NCBI RefSeq assembly: GCF_000820305.1
Contig: NZ_CDBH01000033.1
Location: 1 to 46,981 of the forward strand
Length of the DNA stretch: 46,981 nt
Source: Aeromonas dhakensis
GTDB lineage: Bacteria > Pseudomonadota > Gammaproteobacteria > Enterobacterales > Aeromonadaceae
Direction of reading: 5' to 3'
Part shown: piece after piece, positions 18,728 to 28,663 of the stretch
How the letters are laid out: each line of letters begins with the position of its first letter
Position numbering within the stretch: position 1 is the stretch's first letter
Position numbers and translations under genes: made by a program
The notes under the pieces: generated by a model
What the model was told of the DNA's origin: nothing
Database searches by the model: none
The model's input: only the letters and a program-made list of their open reading frames with translations

Positions 18728-20446
18728 ATGGAGATGTTATCAGGCGCCCAGATGGTGGTTAGAGCGCTGGAAGATCAGGGAGTTGAGCACGTTTTCGGCT
18801 ACCCTGGTGGCTCAGTGCTCGACATCTATGACGCTCTCTTTGAAAACGGCAAGATGGAGCATGTCCTGGTGCGGCACGAGCAGGCCGCGGTGCACATGGC
18901 GGACGGTTACGCCCGCTCCACCGGCAAGGTGGGCACAGTGCTGGTGACCTCGGGTCCCGGTGCCACCAACTGCATCACGGGGATCGCGACCGCCTACATG
19001 GACTCCATTCCCCTGGTGATCCTGTCCGGCCAGGTGCCGACCAGCATGATCGGGGAGGATGCGTTCCAGGAGACCGACATGATCGGCATCTCCCGCCCGG
19101 TGGTGAAGCACAGCTTCCTGTGTAAGAAAGCCAGCGACATTCCCGAGGCCATCAAGAAGGCCTACTACATTGCCGCCAGCGGCCGCCCGGGGCCGGTGGT
19201 GGTGGATCTGCCCAAAGACGTGCAGAACCCGAAAGAAAAATTCCCCTACGAGTACCCGGAGACGGTCTCCCTGCGCTCCTACAACCCGACCAAGTCGGGT
19301 CACAAGGGCCAGATCAAGCGTGCCGCCAAGCTGCTGGTGGAGGCGAGCCGGCCGGTGATGTATGTCGGTGGCGGTGCCATCAATGCCAATGCGGATCACC
19401 TGGTGACCAAGCTGGCCGAGCTGCTGAACCTGCCGGTGACCACCACCCTGATGGGGCTGGGGGCCTTCTCTGGCACCCATCCGCAGTTCATCGGCATGCT
19501 CGGCATGCACGGTACCTTCGAAGCGAACAAGAGCATGCACAACGCGGATCTCATCTTCGCCGTGGGTGCCCGTTTCGATGACCGCGTCACCAACAATGTG
19601 GCCAAGTTCTGTCCCAACGCCACCATAGTCCACATCGACATCGATCCCACCTCCATCTCCAAGACGGTGCAGGCCCACGTGCCCATCGTCGGTTCGGTGG
19701 AAACCGTGCTGGAGCAGATGCTGGAAGTGATCCGCGAATGCGGTTTTGACAACGACAAGCAGGCGCTGGCGGACTGGTGGAGCCAGATCGGCCAGTGGCG
19801 TTCGCGCAACTGCCTGGCCTATGAGACCCACCCCACCCTGATCAAGCCGCAGCAGGTGATCGAGACCCTCTACAAGGTGACCAAGGGGGAGGCGTTCGTG
19901 GCCTCCGACGTGGGTCAGCACCAGATGTTTGCCGCCCTCTACTACCCGTTCGCCAAGCCGCGCCAGTGGATCAACTCCGGCGGCCTCGGCACCATGGGGT
20001 TCGGCATTCCGGCCGCCATGGGGGCCCAGTTTGCCAACCCGGATGCGGTGGTCTGCTGCGTCACCGGCGACGGCTCGGTGCAGATGAACATTCAGGAGCT
20101 CTCTACCTGCATGCAGTACGGGGTGCCCATCAAGATCATCTCCATCAACAACCGCGCCCTTGGCATGGTCAAGCAGTGGCAGAAGATGTTCTACGGCGGT
20201 CGCCACAGTCACTCCTACATGGAATCCCTGCCTGACTTCGTCAAGCTGGCAGAAGCCTATGGCCATGTCGGCATCGCGGTGAGCGATCCGGCCGAGCTGG
20301 AGAGCGCCATGGAGAAGGCCTTCGCCATGAAGGATCGGCTGGTGTTCATGGACATCTCGGTCGACCCGGATGAGCACGTCTATCCAATGCAGATAAAGTT
20401 CGGTGCCATGGACGAGATGTGGCTGAGCAAGACGGAGAGAACCTGA
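18728..20446 (+). CDS. ilvI: Acetolactate synthase large subunit IlvI
   Basis: The TPP- and FAD-dependent catalytic subunit of AHAS III, making acetolactate and acetohydroxybutyrate for Val, Leu and Ile. The start [19 protein letters not shown] is nearly that of E. coli IlvI. The catalytic Glu is E51 in [14 protein letters not shown], and the TPP motif is GDGSVQMN. Its 572 residues fit (E. coli 574). It overlaps ilvH by one base (TGATG). Confidence 0.96.
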   Translation: MEMLSGAQMVVRALEDQGVEHVFGYPGGSVLDIYDALFENGKMEHVLVRHEQAAVHMADGYARSTGKVGTVLVTSGPGATNCITGIATAYMDSIPLVILSGQVPTSMIGEDAFQETDMIGISRPVVKHSFLCKKASDIPEAIKKAYYIAASGRPGPVVVDLPKDVQNPKEKFPYEYPETVSLRSYNPTKSGHKGQIKRAAKLLVEASRPVMYVGGGAINANADHLVTKLAELLNLPVTTTLMGLGAFSGTHPQFIGMLGMHGTFEANKSMHNADLIFAVGARFDDRVTNNVAKFCPNATIVHIDIDPTSISKTVQAHVPIVGSVETVLEQMLEVIRECGFDNDKQALADWWSQIGQWRSRNCLAYETHPTLIKPQQVIETLYKVTKGEAFVASDVGQHQMFAALYYPFAKPRQWINSGGLGTMGFGIPAAMGAQFANPDAVVCCVTGDGSVQMNIQELSTCMQYGVPIKIISINNRALGMVKQWQKMFYGGRHSHSYMESLPDFVKLAEAYGHVGIAVSDPAELESAMEKAFAMKDRLVFMDISVDPDEHVYPMQIKFGAMDEMWLSKTERT

Positions 20447-20940
20447 TGAGACATATAATTTCCGTTCTGCTGGAGAACGAATCCGGCGCCCTGAGCCGTG
20501 TGGTGGGCCTCTTCTCCCAGCGCGGCTACAACATCGAGACCCTAACGGTGGCCCCCACCGAGGATCCCACCCTGTCGCGCATGACCATCGTCACCATGGG
20601 GGACGAGCGGGTGCTGGAGCAGATCCAGAAACAGCTGCACAAGCTGGTGGACGTGCTCAAGGTGTGTGATCTTAGCGAAGGGGAGCACATCGAGCGGGAG
20701 ATCGCCCTGGTCAAGGCGCGCGCCGCCGGTGGTGGTCGCGACGAGCTGAAACGGCTGGCGGATATCTTCCGCGGCCAGATCGTCGACGTCACCCCCGAGC
20801 TCTACACGGTGCAGCTGGTGGGGACCAGCGAGAAGCTGGATGCCTTCATCAAGACCGCCGCCCAGACCAACGAGATTGTCGAAGTGGTGCGCTCCGGAGT
20901 GTGTGGCATCTCCCGCGCCGACAAGGCGCTGCGTCCCTGA
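20446..20940 (+). CDS. ilvH: Acetolactate synthase regulatory subunit IlvH
   Basis: The 164-residue small subunit that activates IlvI and gives valine feedback inhibition. It has an N-terminal ACT domain ([18 protein letters not shown], residues 2-75) and a C-terminal ferredoxin-like domain. E. coli IlvH has 163 residues. ATG 20446 shares a base with the ilvI stop. A terminator follows. Confidence 0.96.
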   Translation: MRHIISVLLENESGALSRVVGLFSQRGYNIETLTVAPTEDPTLSRMTIVTMGDERVLEQIQKQLHKLVDVLKVCDLSEGEHIEREIALVKARAAGGGRDELKRLADIFRGQIVDVTPELYTVQLVGTSEKLDAFIKTAAQTNEIVEVVRSGVCGISRADKALRP

Positions 20941-20965
20941 GCCATCGCTTGGCAGCAGGCAGATT

Positions 20966-20992
20966 AAAGGGGCTCAGGGGAGCCCCTTTCTT
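20966..20992 (+). terminator. Terminator of ilvIH
   Basis: AAAGGGGCTC-AGGG-GAGCCCCTTT hairpin followed by CTT, about 25 bases past the ilvH stop. Confidence 0.85.
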
Positions 20993-21046
20993 GTGGGCGC
21001 TTGGTGGAGTGGAGGGCTGACACGAGTCTGTCATTTTCTTTCAAAT

Positions 21047-21276
21047 GATCGGTAAACTATCCACAAAAGCTGTGGAAAACTCTGTAGATTAGCGGTGTGT
21101 CTGGCGTTAGTGTGCTGATCTTAAAAGGATATTTGGATCTGATCTGCGCTGGGGCGCAATTGTGCAATCGACTCTGGCGGGTGTGAGTGTTTGCTTATCC
21201 CGCCGCCCTTGCGGGACTGGCGCCTGTCGCCGAGCAGGTGATCCTGCCAGGATCCCGATTTGATCTTGTGGATCAA
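21047..21276. other. GATC cluster with DnaA-box-like sites between converging genes
   Basis: A gene-free stretch between the ilvIH and pta terminators, so neither neighbour needs a promoter here. GATC occurs at 21047, 21117, 21136, 21141, 21240, 21251, 21262 and 21271: eight in about 230 bases, where about one is expected. DnaA-box-like 9-mers are CTATCCACA (21057-21065), TTTTCCACA on the minus strand (21071-21079, fits TTWTNCACA) and TGATCCACA on the minus strand (21267-21275). The first two face each other across five bases. This could be a DnaA-titrating or reactivating locus, or a SeqA/Dam target; function is inference. Confidence 0.45.
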
Positions 21277-21296
21277 CATTTCCCCAAATCAGCCAT

Positions 21297-21325
21297 AAAA
21301 AAACCCGCCTTGCGGCGGGTTTTTC
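21297..21325 (-). terminator. Terminator of ackA-pta
   Basis: On the minus strand AAACCCGCCG-CAA-GGCGGGTTTTTTT: a strong GC stem with T-run, about 22 bases past the pta stop. Confidence 0.9.
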
Positions 21326-21346
21326 AGCAGGCAGAGCCTCGGACGA

Positions 21347-23500
21347 TTACTCGGCCTGGGCTGCCTGAATACCGGTCAGGGCGATGGTGTAGACGATGTC
21401 GTCAACCAGGGCGCCACGGGACAAGTCGTTGACCGGCTTGCGCATGCCTTGCAGCATCGGGCCGATGGAGACCAGGTCAGCGGAGCGCTGTACCGCCTTG
21501 TAGGTGGTGTTGCCAGTGTTCAGATCCGGGAACACGAACACGGTGGCCTTGCCTGCTACCGGAGAGTTCGGGGCCTTGGACTTGGCCACGTTCTCCATGA
21601 TGGCGGCATCGTACTGCAGCGGACCATCGATGATGAGATCGGGGCGCTTGGCCTTGGCCAGCTCGGTCGCTTCACGCACCTTCTCTACGTCTGCGCCGGC
21701 GCCGGAGGTGCCGGTGGAGTAGGAGATCATGGCTACACGCGGCTCGATGCCGAAGGCGGCAGCGGAGTCGGCGGACTGGATGGCGATCTCGGCCAGCTGC
21801 TCGGCAGTGGGATCCGGGTTGATCGCGCAGTCACCGTAGACCAGTACCTGATCCGGCAGCAGCATGAAGAAGATGGAGGAGATCAGGGAAGAGCCCGGGG
21901 CGGTCTTGATGATCTGCATCGGCGGACGGATGGTGTTGGCAGTGGTGTGCACCGCGCCGGATACCAGACCGTCGACCTCGTTGCGCTCCAGCATCATGGT
22001 ACCCAGTACCACGTTGTCTTCCAGCTGTTCGCGGGCAACCACTTCGGTCATGCCCTTGTTCTTGCGCAGCTCGACCAGACGGGCCACATAGCGCTCGCGC
22101 ACGGCAACCGGATCGATGATCTCGACGCGGTCGGTCAGTACCACGCCCTGCTGTTCGGCGACGCGACGGATCTCTTCCGGGTTGCCCAGCAGCACCGGAC
22201 GGGCGATGCCGCGCTCGGCACAGATGGCGGCAGCCTTGATGGTCCGCGGCTCTTCCCCTTCCGGCAGCACGACGCGCTTGTTGGCCTGACGGGCCAGCTC
22301 GGTCAGCTGGTAACGGAAGGCCGGCGGGCTCAGGCGACGGGAACGGGTGGACTTGGCGGAGAGAGACTCGATCCAGTGCTTGTCGATGTGGCCTGCCACA
22401 TAGTCCTGCACCAGCTCGATCCGCTCGCGGTCATCTTCCGGGATGTCGACGTTGAAGTTCTGCAGGCTGACGGCGGTCTGCCAGGTGTTGGTGCCGGTGA
22501 TCATGATCGGCAGGCCGGTAGCCATGGCCTGTTGGCACAGCGCCATCACCTGGGGTTCCGGGTGATAGTTGCCGGTCAGCAGCAGGGCGCCCAGCTTGAC
22601 GCCGTTCATGGCGGAGAGGCAGGCGGAGACGATGACGTCGGAACGGTCGCCGGAGGTCACCAGCAGGCTGCCCGGACGGAAGTGCTCGATCATGTTGTGG
22701 ATGGAGCGGGCGCAGAAGGTCACGGTCTGCAGACGGCGGCTGTCCAGCTCACCCTTGTGCAGGATCTTGGCGGCCAGGTGCTTGGCGAGATCCTTGGCGC
22801 GCGGGGCGATCAGCTGGGTGTTCCAGGGGATGCAGCCGAGGATGCGCAGCGGGCTCTTGCCGAATACCTGCAGTACTTCCAGGTTGTGAGCGGTGTCGGC
22901 GCCGTGGTGATGGGCTTCGAACATCTCGGTCAGGTCGGGGCGGGTCACGCCGTGCTCGTCAACCGGTGCGCCCACCTTGTTGATGACGCAGCCCACGATG
23001 CGGGGGTTGCTGACGCCACCGAAGTTGGAGCAAGCCAGCTCGATGCGCTCTTTCAGCTTCTGGCTGGAGTCGTTGCCCGGGTGGGTTACGAACACCATGT
23101 CGGCGTCCAGCGCCTTGGCGACGTCGTAGTTCAGCTTGTTGGCAAACGGCTGCTTGTCGGTCGGCACCATGCCTTCGATGACCAGCACTTCGGCACCGCT
23201 GGCCTTCACGTGCTCTTCAAAGCGGGCAACGATCTCTTCCAGCAGGATGTCGGTGTTGCTGGAGGTGATCATGTTCTCGGCGTAGGAGAGGGCGAACGGC
23301 TCGGGCGGGTTGATGTTGGCAGCAGCGCGGATCACGGCGGTGGAACGCTCGGTACCGGTTTCACCCGGACGCGGCTGAGCGACCGGTTTGAAGAAGCTGA
23401 CATTGACACCGTGACGTTCCATGGCGCGAACGACGCCAAGGCTCACGGAAGTTACGCCGACACCAGTGCCGACCGGGATAAGCATAATAGTGCGTGCCAC
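21347..23500 (-). CDS. pta: Phosphate acetyltransferase Pta
   Basis: Interconverts acetyl-CoA and acetyl phosphate; with AckA it forms the acetate overflow and assimilation pathway. It is the long enterobacterial type, with an N-terminal P-loop-like/DRTGG regulatory region and a C-terminal PTA_PTB catalytic domain (from about residue 390). I choose GTG 23500 ([15 protein letters not shown]), which aligns with the E. coli start and has AAGGGG six bases upstream; an ATG at 23518 is also in frame. The product is then 717 residues (E. coli 714). It is downstream of ackA. Confidence 0.95.
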   Translation of the reverse strand: MARTIMLIPVGTGVGVTSVSLGVVRAMERHGVNVSFFKPVAQPRPGETGTERSTAVIRAAANINPPEPFALSYAENMITSSNTDILLEEIVARFEEHVKASGAEVLVIEGMVPTDKQPFANKLNYDVAKALDADMVFVTHPGNDSSQKLKERIELACSNFGGVSNPRIVGCVINKVGAPVDEHGVTRPDLTEMFEAHHHGADTAHNLEVLQVFGKSPLRILGCIPWNTQLIAPRAKDLAKHLAAKILHKGELDSRRLQTVTFCARSIHNMIEHFRPGSLLVTSGDRSDVIVSACLSAMNGVKLGALLLTGNYHPEPQVMALCQQAMATGLPIMITGTNTWQTAVSLQNFNVDIPEDDRERIELVQDYVAGHIDKHWIESLSAKSTRSRRLSPPAFRYQLTELARQANKRVVLPEGEEPRTIKAAAICAERGIARPVLLGNPEEIRRVAEQQGVVLTDRVEIIDPVAVRERYVARLVELRKNKGMTEVVAREQLEDNVVLGTMMLERNEVDGLVSGAVHTTANTIRPPMQIIKTAPGSSLISSIFFMLLPDQVLVYGDCAINPDPTAEQLAEIAIQSADSAAAFGIEPRVAMISYSTGTSGAGADVEKVREATELAKAKRPDLIIDGPLQYDAAIMENVAKSKAPNSPVAGKATVFVFPDLNTGNTTYKAVQRSADLVSIGPMLQGMRKPVNDLSRGALVDDIVYTIALTGIQAAQAE

Positions 23501-23531
23501 TTTATACCCCTTGTTCATTTTTGGGATCAGG

Positions 23532-23555
23532 AAAAGGCCGCCCTTGGGCGGCCTT
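23532..23555 (-). terminator. Hairpin between ackA and pta
   Basis: AAGGCCGCCC-AA-GGGCGGCCTT is a perfect 10-bp stem which on the minus strand is followed by a TTTT run. It lies in the ackA-pta gap and may reduce read-through into pta or stabilise the ackA mRNA. Confidence 0.65.
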
Positions 23556-23569
23556 GCTCTACAGCGAAA

Positions 23570-24772
23570 TTATGCGCCGACCAGTTCCAGCGCGTCGTGG
23601 GCGATGACCCACTCTTCGTTGGTCGGGATAACCAGGGCCTTGGTGGAGCCAGCCTTGGTGATCTCGCCACCCTTGCCGAAGCGAGCCTTCAGGTTGGCGT
23701 CGTGATCGACGTCGAAGCCCAGCAGACCCAGTTTGTTCAGGGTGATTTCACGGATCGGGGCGGAGTTTTCACCGATGCCACCGGTGAAGACCACGGCGTC
23801 CAGACGACCGTCCATGGCGGCGGCGTAGGCGCCGATGTATTTGGCCAGGCGATAGCAGTAAACGTCCATGGCACGCTTGGCTTCTTCTTTGCTGTCGTAG
23901 TTGTCTTCAACGAAACGGCAGTCGGAAGTTACTTCGGTCAGACCCTGCAGGCCGGACTCTTTGGTCAGCATGGTGTTGATCTGATCAACGCTCATGCCCA
24001 GCTTGTCGTGCAGGAAGAAGATGATGGCCGGATCGATGTCGCCGGAGCGGGTACCCATCACCAGACCTTCCAGCGGGGTCAGACCCATGGAGGTGTCGAC
24101 GGACTGGCCGTTCTTGATGGCGCAGACGGAGCCGCCGTTGCCCAGGTGGCAGTTGATGATGTTCAGCTCTTCCACCGGCTTGTTCAGCTGCTTGGCAGCT
24201 TCCAGGCTGATGTAGTAGTGGCTGGTGCCGTGGGCGCCGTAGCGACGGATGCCGTTCTCTTTGTAGAGTTTGTACGGCAGGGCGTACAGGAAGGCTTCTT
24301 CCGGCATGGTCTGGTGGAAAGCGGTGTCGAACACGGCCACGTTCTTCTCGGCCAGCGCCGGGAACACGCGACGGGCTTCACGAATACCGATCAGGTGAGC
24401 CGGGTTGTGCAGCGGGGCGTACGGTACGGCGGCTTCGATGCCGGCGATGACGTCGTCGCAGATGCGCACGGAGGAGGTGAAGCGCTCGCCGCCGTGTACG
24501 ACACGGTGGCCGATGGCGATCAGGTTCTTGGACAGCTCCGGGTTGAGCGGCAGGATCTTGTTGACGATGTAGTCCAGCGCTTCCTGGTGAGCGGCACCGG
24601 CGCCCAGATCGGCACTGCCTTTCTCGCCGTTCAGTTTCCACTTGATGCGGGCGTCGTCGAGGTTGAAGCACTCGGCCAGGCCGGACAGCAGGTCATCACC
24701 GGTGGTTGCGTCAATGACAGCAAACTTCAGGGAAGAGCTGCCACAGTTAAGAACAAGAACCAGCTTACTCAT
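23570..24772 (-). CDS. ackA: Acetate kinase AckA
   Basis: Transfers phosphate between acetyl phosphate and ADP. The 400-residue length equals E. coli AckA. Family motifs are present: [14 protein letters not shown] at the N-terminus (residues 4-17), the GHRVVHGGE active-site Arg/His segment and GGIGENS near the C-terminus. It is the first gene of ackA-pta, reading away from yfbV as in E. coli. Confidence 0.97.
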   Translation of the reverse strand: MSKLVLVLNCGSSSLKFAVIDATTGDDLLSGLAECFNLDDARIKWKLNGEKGSADLGAGAAHQEALDYIVNKILPLNPELSKNLIAIGHRVVHGGERFTSSVRICDDVIAGIEAAVPYAPLHNPAHLIGIREARRVFPALAEKNVAVFDTAFHQTMPEEAFLYALPYKLYKENGIRRYGAHGTSHYYISLEAAKQLNKPVEELNIINCHLGNGGSVCAIKNGQSVDTSMGLTPLEGLVMGTRSGDIDPAIIFFLHDKLGMSVDQINTMLTKESGLQGLTEVTSDCRFVEDNYDSKEEAKRAMDVYCYRLAKYIGAYAAAMDGRLDAVVFTGGIGENSAPIREITLNKLGLLGFDVDHDANLKARFGKGGEITKAGSTKALVIPTNEEWVIAHDALELVGA

Positions 24773-25074
24773 GAATAAATCCTATCGCAGATTGGGTTGT
24801 GTAGGAGGATGCGTTGGACGCGCTGTGTCCAAAAACTTTCAACTTATCCTTATGAGGGTTGGCAATCTGTTGCTTGCCCCTTGTATAGTGATACAAGACC
24901 CGAAATCCAGACGTCCCTGACGGCTCAACGGCAGGCCGTTGGCGCAAAAATTGGGCGTACAAAGGATAACCCGATTGTTGAAAAATAACAAAGTCATCCT
25001 CAACCTTTGTTATTGCGCATCAAATATTGTCGTGGTTTTGCCGTTAATACGTTCAAAAAGAGCTCGGAGGTAGC
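24773..25074. promoter_or_regulatory. Divergent ackA / yfbV control region with two inverted repeats
   Basis: A 302-base gene-free region between divergent genes. It holds TTGTATagtgATACAA (24881-24896), a perfect 6-4-6 inverted repeat nearest ackA, and AATAACAAAG...CTTTGTTATT (24984-24993 and 25005-25014), a perfect 10-bp inverted repeat with an 11-base spacer nearer yfbV. Either could be an operator; the second could also be a hairpin in the yfbV leader. No regulator is identified. Confidence 0.5.
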
Positions 25075-25515
25075 ATGAGCATGAACATTTTTGGAACTAA
25101 GTTACAGCAAGGCCGTCATTATATGACCCTTTGGCCCCGCCGTCCCGAGCTTAATTCCATGTTCCCGGAGAATCGGGTGATCAAGGCCACCGAGTTCGCC
25201 CTCAAGGTGATTCCTGCGCTGGCAGTGCTCAGCGTCATGCTGCAGTTCCAGTTTGGCGAGCAGCACTACTGGCCTTCCGTCATGACCTCGGTGCTGTTTC
25301 TGCTCAGCCTGCCGCTGCAGGGCTACTACTGGCTTGGCCAGCGTGCCGATACCCGGTTGCCGCCTTCCCTTGCCAGCTGGTATCGCGAGATCAACGGCAA
25401 GATGAACGAACAGGGCGGTCAGCGCCAGCTGGTGGCCCAGCCGAGATACGAAGAGCTGGCCGATACCCTCAACGCCGCCTTCAAGCAGCTGGACAAATCC
25501 TTCCTCTACGAGTGA
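25075..25515 (+). CDS. yfbV: YfbV family inner-membrane protein (UPF0208)
   Basis: A 146-residue protein with two hydrophobic segments (residues about 41-60 and 65-82) and the family's C-terminal stretch YEELADTLNAAFKQLDKSF. In E. coli, YfbV has been linked to insulation of the Ter macrodomain, but the mechanism is unclear. The start at 25075 has GGAGG four bases before; a second in-frame ATG at 25081 has ten. The position next to ackA is conserved with E. coli. Confidence 0.9.
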   Translation: MSMNIFGTKLQQGRHYMTLWPRRPELNSMFPENRVIKATEFALKVIPALAVLSVMLQFQFGEQHYWPSVMTSVLFLLSLPLQGYYWLGQRADTRLPPSLASWYREINGKMNEQGGQRQLVAQPRYEELADTLNAAFKQLDKSFLYE

Positions 25516-25539
25516 GGCCCCACGGCCTGCCAACCGGAC

Positions 25540-25563
25540 AAAGGCGCCTCGCGGCGCCTTTTT
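25540..25563 (+). terminator. Terminator between yfbV and yfbU
   Basis: AAAGGCGCC-TCGC-GGCGCCTTTTT hairpin. It faces yfbV and could also serve the converging yfbU gene. Confidence 0.88.
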
Positions 25564-25576
25564 AATGGCTGCCGGA

Positions 25577-26077
25577 TCAGGCCGCCAATACCTTGCGGAT
25601 CTCCTGGATGGAGAGCTTGTACTGGCGCGGGCACTGGCGCCAGACCGCCAGCATGCGCTGGTACTTGTCACGCATGGCGATGTCGCTGGAGAGCTCGTCG
25701 CAGGGGCACTTGAGCTCGGGGAAGCGCTTGTCCACCTCCAGCAGGAAGCAGACGTAGTCGGCCAGCTCCCGCTCCTGGCTGCGGCTGTAGCCGTTGAACT
25801 CCAGTCGGCTGGCATTGATTTCGCCCTGATCGGCTGCGTCCAGGTTGCCCCAGGAGATGGCCAGCGCATGGTGCAGCTCCAGGGTGTCGATCACCTCCTG
25901 GCAGGTGGCCAGTTCCAGATGACCGAAGCTCTTCTCCAGTTCGAGGATCTGCAGGCAGTAGCCGCGCTCGATAATGGTGCTGGCCCGTTGGTAAAACGCC
26001 GCCTTCTCCGGATTGAGTTTGGCCAGGATCTCGTACTGGTTGCTCAGGATCAGACGTTCGGTGTGGCTCATGTTCAT
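25577..26077 (-). CDS. yfbU: YfbU family protein
   Basis: A 166-residue soluble protein matching the YfbU family. Shared segments include the start (RLILSNQYEIL), IIERGYCLQI and EKYQRM-like DKYQRMLAVW...CPRQYKLS near the C-terminus. The role is not established; E. coli YfbU overproduction has been reported as toxic. Synteny with yfbV-ackA-pta is as in E. coli. ATG 26071 is an alternative start two codons downstream. Confidence 0.9.
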   Translation of the reverse strand: MNMSHTERLILSNQYEILAKLNPEKAAFYQRASTIIERGYCLQILELEKSFGHLELATCQEVIDTLELHHALAISWGNLDAADQGEINASRLEFNGYSRSQERELADYVCFLLEVDKRFPELKCPCDELSSDIAMRDKYQRMLAVWRQCPRQYKLSIQEIRKVLAA

Positions 26078-26427
26078 GGGCTTTTCTCACTGGAAAATGA
26101 AACTGGGGTCACGTTAACCCATATATAGGATGAATTTTTTGATCTGGCAGGGGAGGTTGGCGAGATTGCTGGGCGCTAAATCAACGCAGGCGCGGGTTGG
26201 TTAATTAAATGTAACGGCCGGCGCCTTGCTTTCTGGCCCGTTGGCGCAACAATAAGGGCATCATTTGGCTTGTGCCGAAAGATCCGTCACCAAGGCATCC
26301 CGTTATGGATGCACACTGCCCCGCCATGGAAAACAACAAGGCTGCCGCCCCTCATCCGGGCAGGTGACCGAATGGGGGAGATCGCGTGCCCCCCGTCTGC
26401 AATGCGGAAGGGCTGCGACATGCGAAT
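26078..26427. other. Gene-free region upstream of yfbU
   Basis: About 350 bases between the yfbU start and the bcp terminator, both on the minus strand, so it should hold the yfbU promoter. The only items noted are an ArcA-like site (26200-26214) and a 20-codon plus-strand frame (26305-26367, starting MDAHCPAMENN) with a poor ribosome site. I see no small-RNA terminator. Confidence 0.4.
26200..26214 (+). promoter_or_regulatory. ArcA-like binding site upstream of yfbU
   Basis: GTTAATTAAATGTAA matches 14 of 15 positions of the published E. coli ArcA-P consensus GTTAATTAAATGTTA. It lies about 125 bases upstream of yfbU. ArcB, the sensor of that system, is encoded at 36 kb. Binding is inference from one match. 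Confidence 0.4.
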
Positions 26428-26456
26428 AAAAAAGGGCCTGCGCTTGCAGGCCCTTT
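26428..26456 (-). terminator. Terminator of gcvR-bcp
   Basis: AAAGGGCCTGC-AAGC-GCAGGCCCTTTTTT on the minus strand: long GC stem with T-run, about 30 bases past the bcp stop. Confidence 0.92.
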
Positions 26457-26484
26457 CCATATCAGCAGTACCGGTATCTGTGGT

Positions 26485-26949
26485 TCAGCCCTTGATCAGG
26501 TCGAGCACCACCTGATGGTGATCGCTGGTCTTGAACTTGTCGAAGCGGTGGGCAATCTTGCCCTCTTCGTCGATGAGGAAGCTGAGCCGATGGATACCGT
26601 CATACTCCTTGCCCATGAACTTCTTCGGGCCCCAGACGCCAAACGCATCAGCCACCGCATGATCTTCATCGGCCAGCAGGCGGAAGTTCAGGTTGTCGCG
26701 CTCCTCGAATTTTTTCAGCCGCTTGGCGCTATCCGGGCTGATGCCGAGCACCACCACATTGAGGGCGGCCAGTTCGGCGTTGACGTCGCGCAGACCGCAG
26801 GCCTGGGTGGTGCAGCCCGGGGTCATCGCCTTGGGGTAGAAATAGACGAGCACTTTCTTGCCGCGCAGGTCGGCCAGGCGCACCTGGTTGCCGTCCTGGT
26901 CGGAGAGGGAAAAGTCGGGGGCCAGGCTGCCAGCGGATAAAGGTTGCAT
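26485..26949 (-). CDS. bcp: Thiol peroxidase Bcp (peroxiredoxin)
   Basis: A 154-residue peroxiredoxin of the BCP/PrxQ type that reduces hydroperoxides with thioredoxin. The peroxidatic Cys is in PKAMTPGCTTQACG, with the resolving Cys five residues later as in E. coli Bcp. It starts 20 bases after gcvR, forming the gcvR-bcp pair conserved in E. coli. Confidence 0.95.
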   Translation of the reverse strand: MQPLSAGSLAPDFSLSDQDGNQVRLADLRGKKVLVYFYPKAMTPGCTTQACGLRDVNAELAALNVVVLGISPDSAKRLKKFEERDNLNFRLLADEDHAVADAFGVWGPKKFMGKEYDGIHRLSFLIDEEGKIAHRFDKFKTSDHHQVVLDLIKG

Positions 26950-26969
26950 GGGATCTCCTTGATGAGCCG

Positions 26970-27503
26970 TCAGGCGTGTTTGTTGTTGACGATGAATTCG
27001 AACGATTCTGCGCCCAGTTCACGACAGAATCCGGCGAAGGCCGCCTGCGAGCCGGCCGCCTCTCCCTGCTTGGCCAGATTGAGCTGAAAGCTGGCCTTGA
27101 GCAGGTTGAACGGCTGCTGCTCCAGGGTGATGGTCTGCATGGCCTGGATGTCCCAGCCGTGATCGCTGAAGAACTGGGTGCACTGGCTTACGATGCCCGG
27201 CTGGTCCCGGATCAGGATCTCGGCGTTGGCGCTGATGTCGTATTGCAGCGACTGGTGGCGCTCGGTGCGTTTCATCATGGTGATGAGGTCCCACTCCTGA
27301 CTGCGCAGGGGCAGGCTTATCTCGAGCTGCATCAGGCTGTTCCAGTCACCGGACAGCAGCATGATGAAGGTGAATTCATTGCCGAAGATGCCAAGACGGC
27401 TGTCGACAATGTTGCAGCCACAACCACTGACGTGGCGGGTGACCTCATTGACGATGCCAGGCCTGTCCGTGCCGATGGCCGTTACGACCAGGTAATGAGT
27501 CAT
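26970..27503 (-). CDS. gcvR: Glycine cleavage system regulator GcvR
   Basis: A 177-residue protein with two ACT domains (about residues 1-85 and 90-170) that in E. coli binds GcvA and represses gcv genes when glycine is low. The first domain opens MTHYLVVTAIGTDRPGIVNEV; the second has IRDQPGIVSQCTQFF. I choose ATG 27503, with GAGAGAAG upstream; an ATG six codons earlier (27521) is possible. It diverges from dapA. Confidence 0.93.
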   Translation of the reverse strand: MTHYLVVTAIGTDRPGIVNEVTRHVSGCGCNIVDSRLGIFGNEFTFIMLLSGDWNSLMQLEISLPLRSQEWDLITMMKRTERHQSLQYDISANAEILIRDQPGIVSQCTQFFSDHGWDIQAMQTITLEQQPFNLLKASFQLNLAKQGEAAGSQAAFAGFCRELGAESFEFIVNNKHA

Positions 27504-27775
27504 AAATCTTCTCTCGTCCATTAGCAGGTAGCGAATGCGAGCGGCGGGCACGTCGACCGAAGGGATCTGGCCCGCGCGGCCGCGTGGCGACCCTGCTGAG
27601 AATCTCGTTGTGGCAAGCGTCCTGCCGGGTGGTGGCGGCCCGGTTCCGGCGCCAGTTTCCGGCGCTTGCGCACGGCTGTTTGTGCCGGATGGTAACACGG
27701 CTTGGCCGTGGCCTCCCTTGTTTTTCCAAGGGGGCAGCTTTACCATAACGCCCCTGAAAATCGGGAGAAATATCC

Positions 27776-28663
27776 ATGTTGCGCGGTAGTATTGTTGCCC
27801 TCGTTACCCCCATGCTGGCTTCAGGTGAAGTCGATTGGGCCAGTCTTGCCAATCTGGTCGAGTATCATGTCAGCGCCGGAACCAGCGCCATCGTCGCGGT
27901 GGGGACCACGGGGGAGTCGGTGACCCTGAGCGAGCAGGAGCACATTGCCGTCGTGGAGAAAACCGTGGCACTGGCCGCCGGACGCATCCCGGTCATCGCC
28001 GGCTGCGGCTCCAACAATACCGCCCATGCCGTCGCCCTGGCCAAGCGCTTCGCCGAAACCGGCGTGGTAGCGGGTCTCTCGGTCACACCTTATTACAACA
28101 AACCCACCCAGGAAGGTCTCTATCGTCACTATTGTGCGATCGCCGAGGCTAGTGGTCTGCCCCAAATTCTTTATAATGTGCCCGGTCGTACCGGTTGCGA
28201 TCTCAAACCGGAAACGGTAGCCAGACTGGCCAGGGTGCCCGGCATCATAGGCCTGAAAGAGGCGACCGGGGATCTGAGCCGTACGCCGCTGCTGCGTGAA
28301 CTGTGTGGTGCGCAATTCGCACTTTATAGTGGCGATGATGCCAGTGGATGTGATTTTATGCTGCAAGGCGGTGACGGTGTCATTTCGGTCACCACCAATA
28401 TTGCAGCGGCCCAGATGGCCGACATGTGTCGTGCTGCGCTGGCCGGCGATGCCGGGCGGGCGCATGACATCAACAATCGATTGATGCCGTTGCATCAGAC
28501 TCTGTTCTGCGAACCGAGCCCCATCCCGGTGAAATGGGCCTGCGCCCAGCTGGGATTGATTGCGACGGCCACCTTGCGTCTGCCGCTCACCGACCTCACT
28601 GCCGAGGGCGAGCGGGCGATGGCGCGAGCACTGACGACTGCGGAGTTGATGGCGAGTGTTTAA
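27776..28663 (+). CDS. dapA: 4-hydroxy-tetrahydrodipicolinate synthase DapA
   Basis: Condenses pyruvate with aspartate semialdehyde, the first committed step to diaminopimelate and lysine. The 295-residue protein carries the Schiff-base Lys in IGLKEATGD, the Tyr in YNVPGRT and the GTTGES substrate loop. E. coli DapA has 292 residues. A GGGAG ribosome site precedes the ATG. The bamC frame begins within its last codons. Confidence 0.97.
   Translation: MLRGSIVALVTPMLASGEVDWASLANLVEYHVSAGTSAIVAVGTTGESVTLSEQEHIAVVEKTVALAAGRIPVIAGCGSNNTAHAVALAKRFAETGVVAGLSVTPYYNKPTQEGLYRHYCAIAEASGLPQILYNVPGRTGCDLKPETVARLARVPGIIGLKEATGDLSRTPLLRELCGAQFALYSGDDASGCDFMLQGGDGVISVTTNIAAAQMADMCRAALAGDAGRAHDINNRLMPLHQTLFCEPSPIPVKWACAQLGLIATATLRLPLTDLTAEGERAMARALTTAELMASV

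Noticed and set aside
21047..21276. That the GATC/DnaA-box cluster is oriC itself
   Set aside because: It lacks AT-rich 13-mer repeats and the usual neighbours (gidA/mnmG, mioC, dnaA), so only a secondary DnaA or SeqA locus is considered.
21449..24778. A plus-strand open frame of over 1100 codons opposite pta and ackA
   Set aside because: It is the shadow of the GC-biased codon use of two well-identified genes on the other strand; it has no recognisable protein family and no ribosome site.
26305..26367. A 20-codon frame starting MDAHCPAMENN
   Set aside because: Poor ribosome site, no known family and no promoter or terminator pattern; left as part of the gene-free region.
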